From contig NZ_JADOBQ010000010.1 of assembly GCF_015644665.1 (NCBI RefSeq), positions 1 through 64,000 of the forward strand: a DNA stretch of 64,000 bases, in the 5' to 3' direction. How positions within the stretch are numbered: position 1 is the first letter of the stretch; every line of letters begins with the position of its first letter. Below the pieces are notes generated by a model that was not told where the DNA came from, searched no databases, and saw only the letters and a program-made list of their open reading frames with translations. This stretch comes from Roseobacter sp. MH60115 (GTDB taxonomy: Bacteria; Pseudomonadota; Alphaproteobacteria; Rhodobacterales; Rhodobacteraceae). The position numbers were made by a program, and so were the translations under genes. This document shows, piece after piece, positions 1 to 8,983 of the stretch.

Positions 1-1362
1 GCGCGCGCGCTGGTCGAAGAGGTGCTTTCCGAAGATGACAGCCAGATCCTCGCCCTGCAGATGAAAGCCGGCTGGCATATCGAGAACGATGAGGCGGGCG
101 AAGCGATCCAGCTCCTGCGCAGTGCGCTCGACAAGGAACCAAAGAATGCCAAGACGCTGACCCTGATGGCCCAGGCGCATCTGCGGGACGGCAGCCGGAG
201 CCTGGCGGGCGAGCGCCTGTCCCTCGCAGTCGAGGTGTCGAACAACGCGCCGGACGAATCCGTGCGCTATGCGAATTTTCTGCTGCAGGACGGCCGCTTC
301 CCCCCTGCGGAAAGTGTTCTGATCGACGCTCTGCGGCGTTCACCGAATAACATTCAGATCCTTCAGACCCTTGGTGTCGCCTATCTGTCGCAGGCAGACT
401 GGGGCCGCACCGAGGGCGTGATACGCCAGCTTGAGGGCGTCGGAACCCCGACGGCAGGAAATGTGGCCACGGCTCTGCAGGCCGAGCTTTTGCTGCGCCA
501 GAACAAGACCGAAGAGAGCATCGCCTTTCTGCAAGGTCTGATCGACGAGGGGAGCGCGTCTCTCGAAGCCTCTGCCCTGATCGTGCAGACCCATTTGCGC
601 GACGGCAATATTTCAGAGGCGCAGTCCTTCCTGGACGGGATCATCTCTGAAAACCCCGACAACATCCCGCTGCGCTATGTGCAGGCGGCGCTCTACTCGG
701 CAAGCGGAGAGGTTGAAAAGGCCAAGGCAACCTATCGCAACCTGATTGTCGAAGACCCGCAGAACGATGCCCCGGTCCTCGCCCTTTTCGTGATATTGCG
801 GGACGATGGTCAGCAAGAGGCGGCAACGCGTCTGCTGGATCAGGCGCTCGACAGAATGGAAGGGCCTCCCCCGCGTCTGAAGGCCGTGAAGGCCTCTCAG
901 CTGGAAGAAGAGGGCGATTTCGACGGGGCCATCGCGATCTATGAAGAGCTTTACGCCCAGAACACCGACAATATCGTTCTGGCCAACAACCTCGCCAGCC
1001 TGATCACGACCCATCGCGACGATGCCGAAAGCCTTGAACGCGCCGATGCCGTCGCCCGCCGCCTGCGCGGCGTCGAGGTCCCGGCGTTCCAGGATACCTA
1101 TGGCTGGATTCAGTATCGCCGCGGAAATTTCGAGGAAGCGGTCGAGTATCTGGAACCGGCTGCTGCCGGCCTGCCGGATGATCCATTGGTGCAGGCGCAT
1201 CTTGGCCTTGCCTATGCCGCAACCGAGCAGGTGAATCTGGCTCGCGAAACCCTGATCCGGGCGCTGGAAATGGCGGGCGACAGCACCCTGCCCCGCTATG
1301 ATCAGGCACGCGAGGTGCTCGAAAGCCTGCCCGAGGCGCAGCCTCAAACCGATCAGAACTGA
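1..1362 (+). CDS. TPR-repeat protein of exosortase/EPS locus (PrsT-like), 5' partial
   Basis: The reading frame is open from base 1 (Ala-Arg-Ala-Leu-Val-Glu-Glu), so the true start lies outside the window; about 453 residues are visible. They form a long alpha-helical chain of TPR-like repeats with the usual Ala/Leu/Gly/Tyr spacing, for example around bases 70-330, 520-720 and 900-1300. No signal peptide or lipobox can be judged because the N-terminus is missing. Large TPR proteins of the PrsT type are regular members of PEP-CTERM/exosortase-linked exopolysaccharide loci and are thought to act as periplasmic or outer-membrane scaffolds. The next genes on the same strand (export protein, beta-barrel, exosortase) fit this. 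The precise function is inferred from context; the TPR call itself is secure. Confidence 0.75.
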   Translation, partial: ARALVEEVLSEDDSQILALQMKAGWHIENDEAGEAIQLLRSALDKEPKNAKTLTLMAQAHLRDGSRSLAGERLSLAVEVSNNAPDESVRYANFLLQDGRFPPAESVLIDALRRSPNNIQILQTLGVAYLSQADWGRTEGVIRQLEGVGTPTAGNVATALQAELLLRQNKTEESIAFLQGLIDEGSASLEASALIVQTHLRDGNISEAQSFLDGIISENPDNIPLRYVQAALYSASGEVEKAKATYRNLIVEDPQNDAPVLALFVILRDDGQQEAATRLLDQALDRMEGPPPRLKAVKASQLEEEGDFDGAIAIYEELYAQNTDNIVLANNLASLITTHRDDAESLERADAVARRLRGVEVPAFQDTYGWIQYRRGNFEEAVEYLEPAAAGLPDDPLVQAHLGLAYAATEQVNLARETLIRALEMAGDSTLPRYDQAREVLESLPEAQPQTDQN

Positions 1363-1506
1363 ATGTTGCAAATGAGCGACGGACACGTCGGGTTCCCGCC
1401 GGCCCGGTAAAAACGGCTTTGATCGATGGGAAAATCTGGGTAAGCAGAATAAAAGCCACATAAAAAGACGGCTATACATACGCCTGTAGCCTCAGAGGTC
1501 CTGATC

Positions 1507-2106
1507 ATGAGCCGCCTATTTGCCCTATTTGTCGCGCTGTTGCTGACTGCAACCACTGCCACCGCACAGCAACAATACAGACTGAGACCCGGTGACGTCT
1601 TGCGGATTGATATCCTTGAGGATTCCTCTCTGAACAGACAGGAATTCATCCTGCCGGACGGGCGCATCAACGTCCCGCTTGCCGGCTCGATCCTTGCCGG
1701 GGGCCGCACGGTCAGCCAGGTTCAGGCGAACATCACCACGGCGCTGGCCCCGAATTTTGCCGCGCCTCCCACCGTTTTTGTCTCTGTCGTGGGGCTTGGC
1801 GGGTCGGGTGAGGCCATCGAACAGGCCAATCTGATCGATGTCTATATCGCCGGTGAAGCGGCGAACCCGGGCAAGCGTCAGATCGAAGCCGGGACAACCC
1901 TGCTGCAGTTTCTGGGCGAGATCGGCGGGTTCAGCCGCTTTGCCGCCATCAAACGTCTGCAGCTGCGGCGCCCGTCCTCCCAGGGCGGCGAACAGATATT
2001 CATCATCAATTATCGCGATATTGAGCGTGGTGCTCCGATCAAGTCGAACATCGTCATGAAGGATGGTGATACGCTGGTCGTGCCGCAACGACGGCTTTTT
2101 GAATAA
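1507..2106 (+). CDS. Polysaccharide biosynthesis/export protein, short Wza-like with SLBB domain
   Basis: This 199-residue protein starts with a signal peptide (residues 1-20, cleavage near Thr-Ala-Gln). A Poly_export domain follows (about 23-100, YRLRPGDVLRI motif), then an SLBB beta-grasp segment (about 115-180, VYIAGEAANPGKRQI). It lacks a lipobox cysteine and is much shorter than enteric Wza (about 380 residues), so it is unlikely to build a full outer-membrane channel alone. In exosortase-linked loci such short export proteins accompany a separate beta-barrel protein, and one follows 52 bp downstream. The role is export of the EPS through the outer envelope. The family call is firm; the exact pore architecture is inference. 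Confidence 0.85.
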   Translation: MSRLFALFVALLLTATTATAQQQYRLRPGDVLRIDILEDSSLNRQEFILPDGRINVPLAGSILAGGRTVSQVQANITTALAPNFAAPPTVFVSVVGLGGSGEAIEQANLIDVYIAGEAANPGKRQIEAGTTLLQFLGEIGGFSRFAAIKRLQLRRPSSQGGEQIFIINYRDIERGAPIKSNIVMKDGDTLVVPQRRLFE

Positions 2107-2158
2107 AAAGCACGATGCACGTCAGGGGTGATGTGCATCTGACAGCAGGGGCAGTGTT

Positions 2159-3541
2159 TTGGGCAGTTTGTTCAACAGGAAAATTGGATTGGCAGCTGTC
2201 CTGGCCGCCTCGACGGTGACGGTGTCGATCGCCCAAGAGGGCGAGGCTCCCACCAGACGGTTTGGCCTGACCCTGGATCAGCGGTTCAGCGCAACGGACA
2301 ATCAGGCGCGCGATCCCGACAGCGCCGGGGTGACCTATAATTCGACAACCCGGCTGGGGTTTACCGCGGTCACGCGCAACCCGCTCAACCAGCTCGATTT
2401 TTCCACCTCCACGGCCCTGCGCTTCAGCGAACGCCCCGATGAAGACAACATATCAGAGCTCGACAATCCCCGGCTGAACCTGAACTACATCCGCTCCGGC
2501 GCCACCAGCACCTTTTCGATTTCGGGCAATATCCGCAGGGATGACATCGATTTCCTGCAGCCGCTTGATGATTTCGTGAACGAGGAGGGCGAGCTTGAGA
2601 TCCCCGATGACATCGATGATCTGAACGCATCCGGCACCCGCACAAGCTATCGCTCGGACGTATCGCTGAACCTGCTGCGCGACGCGCCGGTGTCGCTGAC
2701 GTTCAACTTTGGTGTGAATGGGCGGGACTACAGCGATGTGACCGACCCCGATCTTTTCGACACCCGGACCACGCGCTATGGCGTCACCGCCGGGTTCCAG
2801 CTGGGGCCGGAGTTCGACGGCAGGCTGTCGCTGACGGAATCCCGGTTTCGGGCCGATGATGAGGACCAGACCCGCCGGGACCGGCAAGGGGTGACCTTCA
2901 GCGTGGACAAGGCGCTGTCGAAGGTTCTGACCGGGCGCGCCTCGATCGGCCGCACGGAAATCGAGACCGAGACCATAAACGGCACGACCCGCACGACAGG
3001 GACCGATGGCTCCCTGGGCCTGACCCTGGCCCGGCCCAATGGGGATATCGGCCTGAATTTCTCCAACAGCACCAATGTGAACGGCGACCGCCGGCGGCTG
3101 AACCTGCAGCGCAGTCTGGATCTGCCAAACGGGTCCCTCTCTGCCCGGATAGGCCTTACGCGCCTTGAGGAGGGCAATACCGATACGACCGCCGGTTTGC
3201 GGTACAACCAGAGACTGCCCAATGGCCGCATGGCGTTCTCGCTGGACCGGTCGATCCGGTTTGTCGAAGAAGACGGCAACGACCAGGAATTCCTGAGCGC
3301 CTCGGCGAGCCACACCTATGACATCAACCAGATTTCATCTGTCACCCTGCGGGGCGCCCTGAGCCAGAATGAGGATTCCGACCGCACCACCCTGAGCGTC
3401 AACTACAACTATGCCCTGACCGAGGATTGGAACCTGACGTCCGGATACAGCTATTCCACGCTGGACGAGGACAACAGCTCCCGGGCGGACACACATCAGA
3501 TTTTCGTCGGCTTCAGCCGCCGGTTCGACCTGCCCTTCTGA
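2159..3541 (+). CDS. Outer-membrane beta-barrel protein of exosortase/EPS locus
   Basis: This 460-residue protein has an N-terminal signal sequence (positively charged NRK, hydrophobic AAVLAAS, cleavage near SIAQ). The rest consists of alternating beta-strand segments rich in Thr, Asn, Asp and Arg, and it ends in a terminal strand FVGFSRRFDLPF with a C-terminal Phe, typical of outer-membrane barrels. The start codon is TTG at 2159 after a GGGG-type ribosome site. The size and position between the export protein and XrtD resemble the EpsL-type outer-membrane proteins of PEP-CTERM EPS loci. It probably forms the outer-membrane exit for the polysaccharide. The barrel prediction is good; the EpsL-like role rests on synteny. 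Confidence 0.7.
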   Translation: MGSLFNRKIGLAAVLAASTVTVSIAQEGEAPTRRFGLTLDQRFSATDNQARDPDSAGVTYNSTTRLGFTAVTRNPLNQLDFSTSTALRFSERPDEDNISELDNPRLNLNYIRSGATSTFSISGNIRRDDIDFLQPLDDFVNEEGELEIPDDIDDLNASGTRTSYRSDVSLNLLRDAPVSLTFNFGVNGRDYSDVTDPDLFDTRTTRYGVTAGFQLGPEFDGRLSLTESRFRADDEDQTRRDRQGVTFSVDKALSKVLTGRASIGRTEIETETINGTTRTTGTDGSLGLTLARPNGDIGLNFSNSTNVNGDRRRLNLQRSLDLPNGSLSARIGLTRLEEGNTDTTAGLRYNQRLPNGRMAFSLDRSIRFVEEDGNDQEFLSASASHTYDINQISSVTLRGALSQNEDSDRTTLSVNYNYALTEDWNLTSGYSYSTLDEDNSSRADTHQIFVGFSRRFDLPF

Positions 3542-3742
3542 CCCTCTCACATCCGCCCCGGAGGACACGCCGGGGTCGGAAACCCCTGCCCCGCACTACA
3601 CGGAATATTGATCATACCGGATGCCGTCTGCCATGGGCCTTGCAACCTAATTTCTCGCCTTTAAATCGTATTTAGGATATGGTCCTGCAGAAGTTCTGTA
3701 GCGACCCCGATTTTATTTCTGCTTCTGCCAAGGTTTTTTGTA

Positions 3743-5344
3743 ATGATGACAAAGATTTTCAATCCAGCGCCGTCTTTGACAGATCTTCGTGTGAACCCGA
3801 CCGGGCTTTTCTGGTTCGGGCTGCTGGTGATCGGCGCCCTGCCCGTCTTCTGGATGGGCCTGGCCTCGCTTCTGTCGGCCTGGAGCACACCGGAATACAG
3901 CCACGGGCCGCTTATCCCGCTGATTTCTTTGTATCTTTTCCTCAGAGAGCTGCGCAACGCCCCACCCGACAGGCTGCATGCGCCCGTGGATCGCCGCCCC
4001 GGGCTGCTGGTGGTGCTGGCCTCCCTGATCCTGGGCATCTTCGGCAATCTGGTGCAGATCCCCGACATCATCACCTATGCCTTCATCATCTGGGTCGGTG
4101 GCGTGGTGCTGACCTGCTTTGGCTGGCAGCGCGGCAAACACCACCAGCTGCCGGTGCTGCATCTGGTCTTCATGCTGCCCCTGCCACAGTTTCTCTATTG
4201 GAAACTGACCATTTTCCTGCAGGGCGTCAGTTCGGAACTGGGCGTGTGGTTCGTGGCCCTTGCCGGGGTGCCCGTCTACCTGGAAGGCAACATCATCGAT
4301 CTGGGGGTCTACAAGCTGCATGTGGCCGAGGCCTGCTCCGGCCTGCGCTACCTCTTCCCGATCCTCAGCTTTTCCTACCTGACGGCGATCCTCTACCGCG
4401 GGCCGATGTGGCACAAGGCACTGCTGCTGCTGGCCGCCGCCCCCATCACGGTCTTCATGAATTCCTTCCGCATCGGCGTGATCGGCGTTCTGGTCAACAG
4501 CTACGGGATCGAACACGCCCAGGGCTTCATGCATTTCTTCGAGGGCTGGATCATCTTCCTGGCCTGCATCGGCATCCTGTTCCTGATGGCCATTGCCCTG
4601 CAGCGGCTGACCCCGAACCCGCTGCCGTTGGCGGATGCCATTGATCTGGACTTCCAGGGCTTCGGCGGCCAGTTCAAGAAGTTCTTTGCCCTCTCCAGCG
4701 CACGCACCCTCGTGGTCACCGCGCTGATGACCACGGTGATCGGCCTGGCCTTTGTGCTGGCCCCCTCCCCGCAGCGTCAGCATGTGGACCGCGACAGCTT
4801 CCAGCTGTTCCCCCGCGATCTGGCGGGTTGGTCGGGCTCCATGCGGTCACTGGACCCGGAGATCGAACGCGTTCTGGGCGCCAGTGACTACGTGAACGGC
4901 ACTTACCACAACGCCGATGAAGCGGCCTACGTCAACTTCTTTGTCGCCTATTACGACAAGCAGACAGAAGGCTCCGGCATTCACAGCCCGGAGGTTTGTC
5001 TGCCGGTCGGTGGCTGGGAAGTCTTCAGCCTCGACACCCATCAGGTCACCATCGCAGACACGGTCTATGGCACCTTCGACGTGAACCGGGCAGTGATCCA
5101 GAAAGGCCTGTCCAAGCAGCTGGTCTATTACTGGTTCGAACAGCGCGGGCGCCGCATGACCAATGATTTCGCCGCGAAAGCGACCGTTGTCTATGACAGC
5201 CTCGTCAAAGGCCGCACCGATGGGGCGATGGTGCGCTATGTGACGCCCATTGCCGAAGACGAGAGCGAGGCGGACGCGGACGCCCGCCTGCAGCGGTTCA
5301 TGGGGGTCAGCCTGGCACGGCTGCCCCGCTTCGTGCCCGAATAA
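3743..5344 (+). CDS. xrtD: Exosortase D (XrtD, VPLPA-CTERM-specific) with fused EpsI domain
   Basis: This 533-residue protein has two parts. The N-terminal part (about 1-310) is a multi-pass membrane exosortase with the catalytic triad visible: Cys198 in [10 protein letters not shown], Arg243 in MNSFRIGV and His264 in FMHFFEGW. The C-terminal part (about 330-533) is a periplasmic EpsI-type domain with the FxVxYY and [10 protein letters not shown] motifs. This fused layout is known for the XrtD family of alphaproteobacteria, which recognises VPLPA-CTERM tails. A matching substrate lies at 23559-24281. The enzyme cleaves the sorting signal at the inner membrane and probably couples the protein to a glycan carrier. 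It closes the plus-strand EPS operon and is convergent with the next gene, 6 bp away. Confidence 0.92.
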   Translation: MMTKIFNPAPSLTDLRVNPTGLFWFGLLVIGALPVFWMGLASLLSAWSTPEYSHGPLIPLISLYLFLRELRNAPPDRLHAPVDRRPGLLVVLASLILGIFGNLVQIPDIITYAFIIWVGGVVLTCFGWQRGKHHQLPVLHLVFMLPLPQFLYWKLTIFLQGVSSELGVWFVALAGVPVYLEGNIIDLGVYKLHVAEACSGLRYLFPILSFSYLTAILYRGPMWHKALLLLAAAPITVFMNSFRIGVIGVLVNSYGIEHAQGFMHFFEGWIIFLACIGILFLMAIALQRLTPNPLPLADAIDLDFQGFGGQFKKFFALSSARTLVVTALMTTVIGLAFVLAPSPQRQHVDRDSFQLFPRDLAGWSGSMRSLDPEIERVLGASDYVNGTYHNADEAAYVNFFVAYYDKQTEGSGIHSPEVCLPVGGWEVFSLDTHQVTIADTVYGTFDVNRAVIQKGLSKQLVYYWFEQRGRRMTNDFAAKATVVYDSLVKGRTDGAMVRYVTPIAEDESEADADARLQRFMGVSLARLPRFVPE

Positions 5345-5350
5345 TCCGCC

Positions 5351-6469
5351 TCAGGGCGCCAGCACTGTGATCCCGCGCGCCGCCAGCCGGTCGCGGGAGC
5401 GCTGCAGGATCGCCTCGAGTTCCGCAACACTCTTGGCGCTCTGCCAGACAATCATCTCGGCACAGTCAAAGCTGCCCACAAAGGATCCGGCATCGAAATG
5501 CACATCCCCCAGGGCGACATTCACCGCCCGCACCGTACCTCTGCCCGCATTGCCTGAGCTGACGATACTGGTCCCCAGCGTCCCGCGGAAATAGACATGC
5601 TCCCCCGTCGCACTGAGCGAGACCGCCAGGAAATAGAAGGCGTCGAGCGGCGAGCTGTTGTCCAGCTCGACAATCTCGGTCCCGCCCTTGTTGCGCACAT
5701 GCAGATCGTTGGTGTCCCAGGTGAACGGAGACCAGCCTGCCTGCTCGACCCCTGCCCCGCTGTCCATGACACCCCCCAGAATGGCCCGTGAGGCCCCCTG
5801 AGGGCGCCGTACAACGGCACAGAAGGTAATATCGGCACTATCTGCCACATGGCTCAGCAAACCGTTCCCCTGGCCCAGAATGCTCAGGTAGCCGCTTGAC
5901 CGGGTGGGCTGCGCGCCATTGGCGGTCAGCGCCTGCCCGGTGATCATGTCACTGTCCGTGACATTGTCGGTGCCAAAGAACCAATGCCCCTGCGCATCGG
6001 CTTCCGCCTCCGCCGGGATGGCGAGCGAGAAAGGTGTGCCCGAAGCGGTGGCCGAGAAGCTGCCTGTTCCGACCGCCGTGACCGCGGCAACCCGGTAGGT
6101 ATATGCCGTGCCGTTTGTCAGGCCGGTGTGGGTGAAGCCCGTGTTTGCGGAGACGCCATCCGTCACGGCGGCAAAACCACTGCCGCTGTCGACCTCGATG
6201 AGGTAATCCGTGATCGCGCTGCCGCCATCGGCAGGCGCGGACCATGTCAGGGTGATTTCACCATCGCCCTCGGTCACCGAGAGATCCGCGACCTGATCCG
6301 GCAAGACAGCGCTCGCGGTCGCGATGGTGATGGTGGCCGGCGCTTCGTCAGAGAGGGCCTGCACCGTGTATGTGCCATCCGGCAGCAGCCCGCTGACGTT
6401 GAAAGGGACATTCCCCGCCAGTGTCGTCACCGCACCGGTCGAGGTATTGCGAAATGAAAAAGTGGGCAT
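5351..6469 (-). CDS. Leaderless exoprotein: shared N-terminal module, FN3 domain, LamG/concanavalin-like domain
   Basis: The ATG at 6469 follows a GGAAGGAAG ribosome site and lies just past the stop of the upstream esterase gene, giving 372 residues; the longer frame upstream is not needed. Residues 1-50 form a module starting MPTFSFRNTSTG that recurs in the genes at 7472 and 30620. Residues about 55-150 are a fibronectin type III domain (ITLTWSAPADGGSAITDY, NGTAYTYRVAAV). Residues about 170-372 look like a LamG/concanavalin-type beta sandwich. No signal peptide is present, so export would have to use a leaderless route, or the protein is assembled into a particle. It is the last gene of a four-gene operon. 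The function is probably glycan binding; nothing catalytic is seen. Confidence 0.8.
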   Translation of the reverse strand: MPTFSFRNTSTGAVTTLAGNVPFNVSGLLPDGTYTVQALSDEAPATITIATASAVLPDQVADLSVTEGDGEITLTWSAPADGGSAITDYLIEVDSGSGFAAVTDGVSANTGFTHTGLTNGTAYTYRVAAVTAVGTGSFSATASGTPFSLAIPAEAEADAQGHWFFGTDNVTDSDMITGQALTANGAQPTRSSGYLSILGQGNGLLSHVADSADITFCAVVRRPQGASRAILGGVMDSGAGVEQAGWSPFTWDTNDLHVRNKGGTEIVELDNSSPLDAFYFLAVSLSATGEHVYFRGTLGTSIVSSGNAGRGTVRAVNVALGDVHFDAGSFVGSFDCAEMIVWQSAKSVAELEAILQRSRDRLAARGITVLAP

Positions 6470-6470
6470 G

Positions 6471-7472
6471 TCAGCTTCCTTCCATGACAGTTGTACCCAC
6501 CACAATTGGCGTGGGAACGTCGGTGTAAGAGTGAATTGTTTGATCTGCGATCTGCCATCCGTCCGGCACGTTCTGGTCCGCGTTTGCCAGAGCGGTGGCG
6601 TAGCGCGCGCCCAGGGTGCGCATGGAGGCCGCATCGAAATGGATGCCATCAAAGACGCTCAGCCCGGTGCTGGCGGCATAAGACGAATAGGCCACCCGGT
6701 TGGGCGTATCCTCAATGCCGGCCTGTACGGTCTGACGGTTTGAGTTCCCCGCGACCCAGGGCGGCGCCAGCCCCCCCAGAACAAAGGGCGTGCTGTCATC
6801 TGCGGCCGCGATCCCGCTGCGCAACGCGGCAATCATCGCATCCTGCGCCGCTGCGTGCGCGCCAGCGTCCCCGGCTGTCTCCGCATCCGTCTCCCCCTGA
6901 TGCCACAGAATGCCGCGGAACAGAAAATCCGGGTGCGCCGCCATCAGCGCGTTGCTCCGGTCTACAGCATCCTGAAACAGATCGTTGCCCGGGTTCCAGC
7001 GGTTGTTCTGGAAACCGGATCCGCCCCGTGCAGCGGGGACAAGCACCAGATCCACATCAGGATGCTGCGCCAGGTAATCTATGCTGAACTGCAGCGCCCA
7101 GCCCATCGCGCCGGGCAGCCTCTGCGTGCCGTGATCCAGTGGCCGTGTCGCGGGGATCAGCACCTGATCGTCATGTGACGTCAAAAACGACGCATCCGCA
7201 TTGTCCGGGCTTCTGCTCCACTGCCGCACGTTGCCCGGCCAGTCCGCCCCGCCGTCAAACGCAACACGGCTGGTGGCGTTCGACTGGCCTGCCAGCAGGA
7301 AAACATGGGTTGTGCGGTTGGAAGAGACCGTGAGCACGTTATCCGCCCACGGGCTGACGGTGGCCACCTGCCATGTGCCTTCGCCCACAACCCCTGACGC
7401 GTCAAAGGGCACGGTACCCGATGCCCGGATCAACGCACCTGTCACGGTGTTGCGAAAAAGAAAATCTATCAT
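6471..7472 (-). CDS. SASA/SGNH carbohydrate O-acetylesterase with shared N-terminal module
   Basis: This 333-residue protein begins with the module MIDFLFRNTVTG (about 1-50) and continues with a sialate O-acetylesterase-like SGNH hydrolase (pfam SASA type). The nucleophile block is LLAGQSNA with Ser64, a WHQGETDA block lies mid-protein, and the catalytic Asp275/His278 are in DGIHFD. These proteins remove O-acetyl groups from polysaccharides. No signal peptide is present, which is unusual for an esterase acting on extracellular glycan. The start lies 5 bp after the stop of the Ig-like gene upstream, and its stop is 1 bp before the ATG of the LamG gene, so the genes are co-transcribed. It may trim acetyl groups added by the OafA-type transferase at 21586. 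Confidence 0.85.
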   Translation of the reverse strand: MIDFLFRNTVTGALIRASGTVPFDASGVVGEGTWQVATVSPWADNVLTVSSNRTTHVFLLAGQSNATSRVAFDGGADWPGNVRQWSRSPDNADASFLTSHDDQVLIPATRPLDHGTQRLPGAMGWALQFSIDYLAQHPDVDLVLVPAARGGSGFQNNRWNPGNDLFQDAVDRSNALMAAHPDFLFRGILWHQGETDAETAGDAGAHAAAQDAMIAALRSGIAAADDSTPFVLGGLAPPWVAGNSNRQTVQAGIEDTPNRVAYSSYAASTGLSVFDGIHFDAASMRTLGARYATALANADQNVPDGWQIADQTIHSYTDVPTPIVVGTTVMEGS

Positions 7473-7477
7473 GGGTT

Positions 7478-7900
7478 TCAGACCTCGATTATGGAAGCGG
7501 TAACTGCCGGTGGGGAGGGCACCCCCGGAACGTTCAGGATGATCAATCCGCTCAGCAGCCAGTCGCCCGTGATCACGGAAATGGTGTTGCTATAGGCAAA
7601 AAGCGGCGCGTACCCGGCCCGAAAGCAACGGACCAGGACACGGATGTCGGCCCCGGAATCGGCAAGCGTTTTTTGGTATGTAGACCCTGTTTCGCCCGGA
7701 ATAGAGACTGAATCGCGCAACCACTGGCGCGTCACGATCGCATCTGCGGGTGCTGCGACCTGCACCGGCTGCAGCGTGAGCGTCCCGCTCAGCGTCTCAT
7801 CCCCCGAAATCACCGGGGCCGCCCCAAGCACGATGGCCGGCAGGGACGGGGCCGCAACACCGCCCGGGGCGTTTACCCCAACTGAGAGACCAAGCTGCAT
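7478..7900 (-). CDS. Small Ig-like / phage-tail-associated-type protein
   Basis: This 140-residue protein has no signal peptide. It has a Gly/Pro/Ala-rich N-terminus (MQLGLSVGVNAPGG) followed by an Ig-like segment (about 30-120, with TRQWLRDSVSIPGETGSTY and DIRVLVRCF). Such single Ig-like units with a QWxRD-type strand are common in alphaproteobacterial phage tail and particle proteins. Its ATG overlaps the stop of the preceding spike-base-like gene (TGATG), so translation is coupled. The exact role is unknown; a linker or fibre subunit between the spike base and the glycan-active proteins downstream is an inference from the operon. Confidence 0.65.
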   Translation of the reverse strand: MQLGLSVGVNAPGGVAAPSLPAIVLGAAPVISGDETLSGTLTLQPVQVAAPADAIVTRQWLRDSVSIPGETGSTYQKTLADSGADIRVLVRCFRAGYAPLFAYSNTISVITGDWLLSGLIILNVPGVPSPPAVTASIIEV

Positions 7901-8160
7901 CAGCTCAGACCGACAATGCCTGTTGCATCCGTGCCTGTCGCCCAGACCCGGCGCGCGCGCAGCGGGAAGGCGATGCCGGCGGCGACATAGACCTGCGCCT
8001 CATCGCCGTTGACCGTCGTGACCCGCACGACACCGGCAGAGGAGACGTTGATGGCGCGTGTTGCGCGTGCCAGATCGGTGCTGTCGCTGGGAACGATCGC
8101 TGCAAGAGACGCAGGCGGGCTGTCCAGGCCAGCTTGATAGGATTCAAAGAAATCGGTCAT
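7900..8160 (-). CDS. Spike-base-like protein (Rcc01079/GhsA family)
   Basis: This 86-residue leaderless protein has an N-terminal MTDFFESYQAGLDSP block, a central PSDSTDLARATRAI block and a C-terminal RARRVWATGTDATGIVGL block. This pattern matches the small head-spike base family of the Rhodobacter capsulatus gene transfer agent (Rcc01079, GhsA), which carries spikes that bind capsular polysaccharide. The ATG at 8160 is preceded by an AGGAGACTTTC-like ribosome site, and it opens a four-gene minus-strand operon. No capsid, portal or terminase gene is nearby, so it is either a stray particle gene or a domain recruited to a glycan-binding complex. Family resemblance is from memory of its sequence pattern, not from a search. 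Confidence 0.7.
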   Translation of the reverse strand: MTDFFESYQAGLDSPPASLAAIVPSDSTDLARATRAINVSSAGVVRVTTVNGDEAQVYVAAGIAFPLRARRVWATGTDATGIVGLS

Positions 8161-8323
8161 GAAAGTCTCCTGTGCGAGGGGAACGGTCTGGGATCAGAAT
8201 GCCAGCAGCACTTTGCCCGAGAGAAAGCCTGCGACGGCGGACCATAGGAAGATTGGATTAACGAGTGGCGAGGGCTGCGTACGCTCTCTTGCGCCGCCCC
8301 CTGCCCGGTGTCAGAACAAGGCG

Positions 8324-8983
8324 ATGATGCCAATGCAGAATACGCAGACCGGGTGGCGCCTTCTCATCCTCCTCCTGATCGCGGTCAATGTCATTCCCGA
8401 AGCCATTCTGCAGATGGCCGAAGCCGGTTGGATCGGTGCCGCACACTGGCGTCTGACGGCCTATGGCTATGGCGCGCTCTGGAAAGGTCTGCTGGCGGGC
8501 TGGCAGCCCAATTTCACCGGCCAACCCGCCCTGATGTTCCTCAGCTACGGGTTCCTGCACGCAGGCTTCCTGCATCTGGCGGGCAACATCATCGGCATTC
8601 TCTGGCTGGCACCGCTGACGGCCCGGCAGGTCGGGGCAGCGGGTCTGGCCCTGATCTATGCGATCTCTGTCCTGGGCGGCGGTCTGGTCTTTGTTCTGCT
8701 GTCCGACAGCATCCGCCCGATGGTGGGGGCGTCAGGGGCCGTCTACGGGCTGGCCACCGCCTGGATCTACTGGGACTACCGGGAACGCCGACAACAGCGC
8801 CTGCCCCTCGGGATCATCTGGGCCAAATTGCTGACCGTCTGCCTGTGCAATCTCATCGGGTGGTGGATCGCCGCCGGGGAAATGGCCTGGCAGACCCATC
8901 TGGGGGGCATGATCGCCGCCTGGTGCTGCGCCCGGGCTCTCAGACGGCCCCAGGACAGCGAACCACCGTCCCCGCAGCCCTAG
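8324..8983 (+). CDS. Rhomboid-family intramembrane serine protease
   Basis: I chose the ATG at 8324 because the protein then begins just before the first membrane helix; the frame upstream to 8159 has low hydrophobicity and overlaps the divergent gene's leader. The 219-residue product has about six membrane segments. It carries the rhomboid signature GASGAVYG with the catalytic Ser137, the partner His192 in QTHLGGM, and a conserved HAGFLHLAGN block in an early helix. It cleaves membrane proteins within the bilayer. In some bacteria rhomboid-type proteases process sorted surface proteins (rhombosortase), so its place near XrtD is suggestive, but no GlyGly-CTERM substrate was seen. The 3' end overlaps the convergent GT4 gene by 4 bp. 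Confidence 0.88.
   Translation: MMPMQNTQTGWRLLILLLIAVNVIPEAILQMAEAGWIGAAHWRLTAYGYGALWKGLLAGWQPNFTGQPALMFLSYGFLHAGFLHLAGNIIGILWLAPLTARQVGAAGLALIYAISVLGGGLVFVLLSDSIRPMVGASGAVYGLATAWIYWDYRERRQQRLPLGIIWAKLLTVCLCNLIGWWIAAGEMAWQTHLGGMIAAWCCARALRRPQDSEPPSPQP

Noticed and set aside
5351-8160. Degenerate prophage
   Set aside because: Only the spike-base-like and Ig-like genes look particle-related; no integrase, capsid, portal, terminase or tail gene lies within reach and all four frames are intact.
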